A stretch of DNA of 64,000 nucleotides. Origin: an uncultured Dorea sp. (lineage in GTDB: Bacteria; Bacillota; Clostridia; Lachnospirales; Lachnospiraceae). Every line of letters starts with the position of its first letter. Position 1 is the first letter of the stretch. The DNA lies in the NCBI GenBank assembly GCA_910589275.1, contig CAJUTH010000013.1, positions 9,312 through 73,311 on the forward strand, in the 5' to 3' direction. The position numbers and the translations under genes are program-made. Under the pieces are notes generated by a model. That model did not search any database and was not told the origin of the DNA. It was given only the letters and a program-made list of their open reading frames with translations. Positions 61,440 to 64,000 of the stretch are shown here, one piece after another.

Positions 61440-63878
61440 TCATATCTCCTTACCCGAATTATAATTCATTATAGATATATCTGTAAAGCTTTTATAGGGA
61501 AGCCATGTAACGTCCTTGAGATATATTTCCAGCAGTTGTCCCATCAAATTAAGATTTTCTGAATAATCTAATTGATATCGAATCACCGCTATTGCTCCCT
61601 GTTCCATCAATTCTTCCCAATTCATTTCCAGTGCCGCCTCACTCATACCTTCATCAAGACTAAAATTATAGATTCCTCCATTAAGCCCGCGCAATTTCAT
61701 TTTTTCCGTAAGCTTTTGAGTAATAAAATAACCTTCCAATTCTGTATCATAAAACTGCTTTTCAACTATAAATTGAACCGCTTTCTCACGAATCCCTTCT
61801 TCTTCAAATATTGATGTAAATGCTCTGCAAAAGAAACTTCTTCTGCGATATGTCCCGATTTCACACAGCCATATCGGAATAGATGCCGACTGCGGCGCAA
61901 ATTCCTCTATCCTATTGGATTCCACACACACTAAAAGCAGTTCTTTTACTTTCGAATGCCTCAAAAAAGCTGGAGACATTAGGGTATATCCGTCCTCCGC
62001 AAAAAGAAATTGCGAAGCATGTACCGAACTGTTTCCTTCTATATTAAGTCTTTCACTGTATACAAAGCCTTTTCGCAGCGCTTGACTGCAAGAATAGCCG
62101 ATACTTTTAAATTCTTCCTCCAGCAGCCGCATAATTGCATATTTATATCCTTCTCTAACAAATTCTTTCTCAGCCGGAAAACTTGTAAGCTGATTTCTGG
62201 ATAAATTAATATGTACTTTATTATTGTAATCTACAATTGATATAATCGGCGTTTTTAACGGAAATCCATATTTTGCGGCATTCAAAACCGTTCCCTGCGT
62301 CACAGGAATTCCATTACAGAATGCATTAATCCCAGAGAGATGTTTTGCGTCGTAACTCCATTTATAACTTGCATATTCCGTCCCCTCCAGCAAATACCAT
62401 CCTTCAAATTCCTCATCTATATTTGGAACATACTCTTCCTCATGATAGATTACCTGTCCATCCAAAATATATTCGATATTAGGGTTTTGAAAGCAATACC
62501 AATCAGTCCATTTAGGGTATTCTGTACCTGAAACTATCTCATCCAGAATCTCCGCCGATGATTTGACCATCAGCTTCGTTCCTATCGGCGCTTCGGTCCG
62601 TTCAATATTAATATTTTCTCTTCCAATCTCAATTCCAAAGCTATATCCCAAGTCTTCGCTCAAATGTCTGGTGGTCACCTCTACATAATTCCCCAGCAAA
62701 AACGCCGACAGTACGCCTATTCCAAATTTTCCGCTTCTGGCAATAACCGATTCCCCGTTTCTTATATAATTTTTCTCCCAAATTTCACTATTTCTAAAAG
62801 ATGCTCCGGATATTAAAAAGTAATTGATAATAATATCCGCCGTCATACCCGTTCCATTATCTAAAACTGAAATTTCCTGTTTATCACGATTTATCTCCAC
62901 TTGAATTTTGGGAAAATACAGTGTATTGCCATTCCGTCTTTCAATCTCTTCCCTTTCATTACATGCATCCACAGCATTTTGCAAAAGCTCCCGGACTCCG
63001 TATTTTGCATCCTCGTCATACAATGGATGTATCAATAATTTTAAAATGTCCGGATTTGTATCCAGAACAGCTCTTCTTGTTACAAAACGTTCTTCAAAAC
63101 GTTTTCTTGTATTCTCTAATAGAATATTAGAGTTAACTCTTCTTATCGTAAGCTCTAAGGGAGATTTCCCCGTGTAAAATTCACCGAGAACCGCCCAGCA
63201 TAAATCCAACTCTTTCTGCAATTCATTCAGCCAGTTCTCTATTTTTAAAAATTGGCTGCTGCATCTGGGATTTGCATGTATAATCAATGTTTCTGATTCC
63301 AATCTCCAAGAATAGTCATCATAATCAATTACTTGATTCCATGAAAATTCCCCGGCTGATACCTCAGACCGGATCCCTCTCATCAGTTCGATCACATGCG
63401 GCGCCCTGTCATAACCGGCATCCAGATAATCCGCCATCCAAAGCAATGACATTAAATAAAAAATCTTAATATTTTTCGGTTCTGCCGCCGGAGTATAATG
63501 CCCTTCTAAATATGGTACTGCCTGCCGCAATGCGATTGTATGACTTCTAGCTGCAATAGCAATAATATCCCTTATTTCATCATCTATTTCTGTTTTTCTG
63601 AAAACATCCAAATCTACGCTGCCCGGAAATCCGTATTTAATAATTTCAAAGGCAAGCCTTCCGTGATTCTGCCGCAAAAATTCTCCGTATAACAATAGAT
63701 TTTCCTCTGTTATCGCCGTCTCTTTAAAAGGCAGCTCTTCAGGACAGCCGGCCTCGCCGAATATCTTCCTTAACTTCTTATCAGAACTCCTCTCAATTGC
63801 CTGAAGATAGCTTATCCACGCTTCTCTCCAAGTACACTTATCCAGCTTTCTTGTTTTTCGTTCAGAATATTCCCCCAT
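61440..63878 (-). CDS. HD-domain plus Hsp90-like ATPase protein (downstream part of a frameshifted gene)
   Basis: 812 aa in this frame. Hsp90/GHKL nucleotide site: N-box VRELLQNAVDACNERE (295-310), G1 VLDNGTGMT (338-346), G2 SGKFGIGVLSAFLLG (382-396) and G3 GTKLMVKSS. The N-terminal 240 residues carry the later half of an HD hydrolase: LRQNHGRLAFEII (H72), IAARSHTIA (H113) and LLWMADYLDAGYDRAP (D150). The missing HD-motif part lies in another frame just upstream. No good ribosome-binding site precedes the ATG at 63878. Such HD-Hsp90 proteins are known from bacterial conflict/defence contexts. Confidence 0.8.
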   Translation of the reverse strand: MGEYSERKTRKLDKCTWREAWISYLQAIERSSDKKLRKIFGEAGCPEELPFKETAITEENLLLYGEFLRQNHGRLAFEIIKYGFPGSVDLDVFRKTEIDDEIRDIIAIAARSHTIALRQAVPYLEGHYTPAAEPKNIKIFYLMSLLWMADYLDAGYDRAPHVIELMRGIRSEVSAGEFSWNQVIDYDDYSWRLESETLIIHANPRCSSQFLKIENWLNELQKELDLCWAVLGEFYTGKSPLELTIRRVNSNILLENTRKRFEERFVTRRAVLDTNPDILKLLIHPLYDEDAKYGVRELLQNAVDACNEREEIERRNGNTLYFPKIQVEINRDKQEISVLDNGTGMTADIIINYFLISGASFRNSEIWEKNYIRNGESVIARSGKFGIGVLSAFLLGNYVEVTTRHLSEDLGYSFGIEIGRENINIERTEAPIGTKLMVKSSAEILDEIVSGTEYPKWTDWYCFQNPNIEYILDGQVIYHEEEYVPNIDEEFEGWYLLEGTEYASYKWSYDAKHLSGINAFCNGIPVTQGTVLNAAKYGFPLKTPIISIVDYNNKVHINLSRNQLTSFPAEKEFVREGYKYAIMRLLEEEFKSIGYSCSQALRKGFVYSERLNIEGNSSVHASQFLFAEDGYTLMSPAFLRHSKVKELLLVCVESNRIEEFAPQSASIPIWLCEIGTYRRRSFFCRAFTSIFEEEGIREKAVQFIVEKQFYDTELEGYFITQKLTEKMKLRGLNGGIYNFSLDEGMSEAALEMNWEELMEQGAIAVIRYQLDYSENLNLMGQLLEIYLKDVTWLPYKSFTDISIMNYNSGKEI

Positions 63879-64000
63879 ATAGCAGCTTACTTAATCCCGC
63901 TGAATCTATGAACATCCCTATATCATGCATGATGACCGATATAACGTAAGCGCCAAATATTCCTGCGGATTTTCTAATCTCCTGAATCCCTCTATAATTG
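63862..64000 (-). pseudogene. 5' part of the HD/Hsp90 gene in another frame (cut by window edge)
   Basis: In the frame shifted by one base, the minus strand reads ...IREIRKSAGIFGAYVIS-like sequence, then VIMHDIGMFIDSAGLSKLLY and GGIF-stop. HDIGM is the metal-binding HD motif that the downstream frame lacks. Removing one C from the CCCCC run at 63872-63876 joins both frames without any stop. The gene begins beyond the window. Confidence 0.75.

Overview
The window looks like chromosome of a spore-forming, anaerobic Firmicute of the Lachnospiraceae (Clostridia), probably gut-associated. The evidence is a block of sporulation genes (YabP, YabQ, SpoIIE, a CotS-like kinase, SpoVG), a split transketolase, archaeal-type ProRS under a T-box, GlgC/GlgD glycogen synthesis, strong AGGAGG ribosome-binding sites, and a mid-40s GC housekeeping background broken by AT-rich inserts. 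I cannot name a species from sequence alone.

Layout. Positions 1-7.8 kb: end of a membrane LysM protein with an inactive-looking MPN/JAMM-like domain, split transketolase, then pfkA-dnaX-ebfC-recR diverging from map. Positions 7.9-18.4 kb, all on minus: HU, S4 protein, yabP, yabQ, divIC, spoIIE, tilS, hpt, ftsH and a GH13 amylase. This order matches the Bacillus divIC-spoIIE-tilS-hpt-ftsH neighbourhood. Positions 18.4-24 kb: an 80-bp perfect palindrome, cca, then an AT-rich restriction-modification insertion (Eco57I-like methylase plus PD-(D/E)XK nuclease) beside a decayed second methyltransferase. Positions 24-42 kb: proS with T-box, RluA, dnaD-dnaI-prs, murC, glgCD, spoVG, a MATE pump, an SbcCD-like pair, a VanRS-like two-component system and asnS. 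Positions 42-48.3 kb: an unusual operon joining an Opu-type osmoprotectant ABC importer to two C_GCAxxG_C_C redox proteins, an iron-sulfur protein and an MFS transporter. Positions 48.4-58.2 kb: AIM24 protein, a type III toxin-antitoxin locus resembling CptIN, queT with a structured leader, a large exported protein, a methyltransferase and a second two-component system. Positions 58.2-64 kb: an AT-rich accessory region with a standalone Spo0A C-terminal domain, a degenerate GH25, three small uncharacterised genes and an HD/Hsp90-type ATPase split by a one-base frameshift.

Most notable observations: (1) a type III toxin-antitoxin locus with a consensus promoter, two 48-nt antitoxin repeats with a compensatory base change, a terminator, and a toxin gene interrupted by a TAA at codon 5; (2) the restriction-modification pair next to a mod remnant; (3) the HD/Hsp90 ATPase, apparently full length but for one base in a 5-base homopolymer, with small partner genes; (4) the Opu/redox operon; (5) the 80-bp loopless palindrome. 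The window contains no convincing tRNA, rRNA, CRISPR array or intact insertion sequence.
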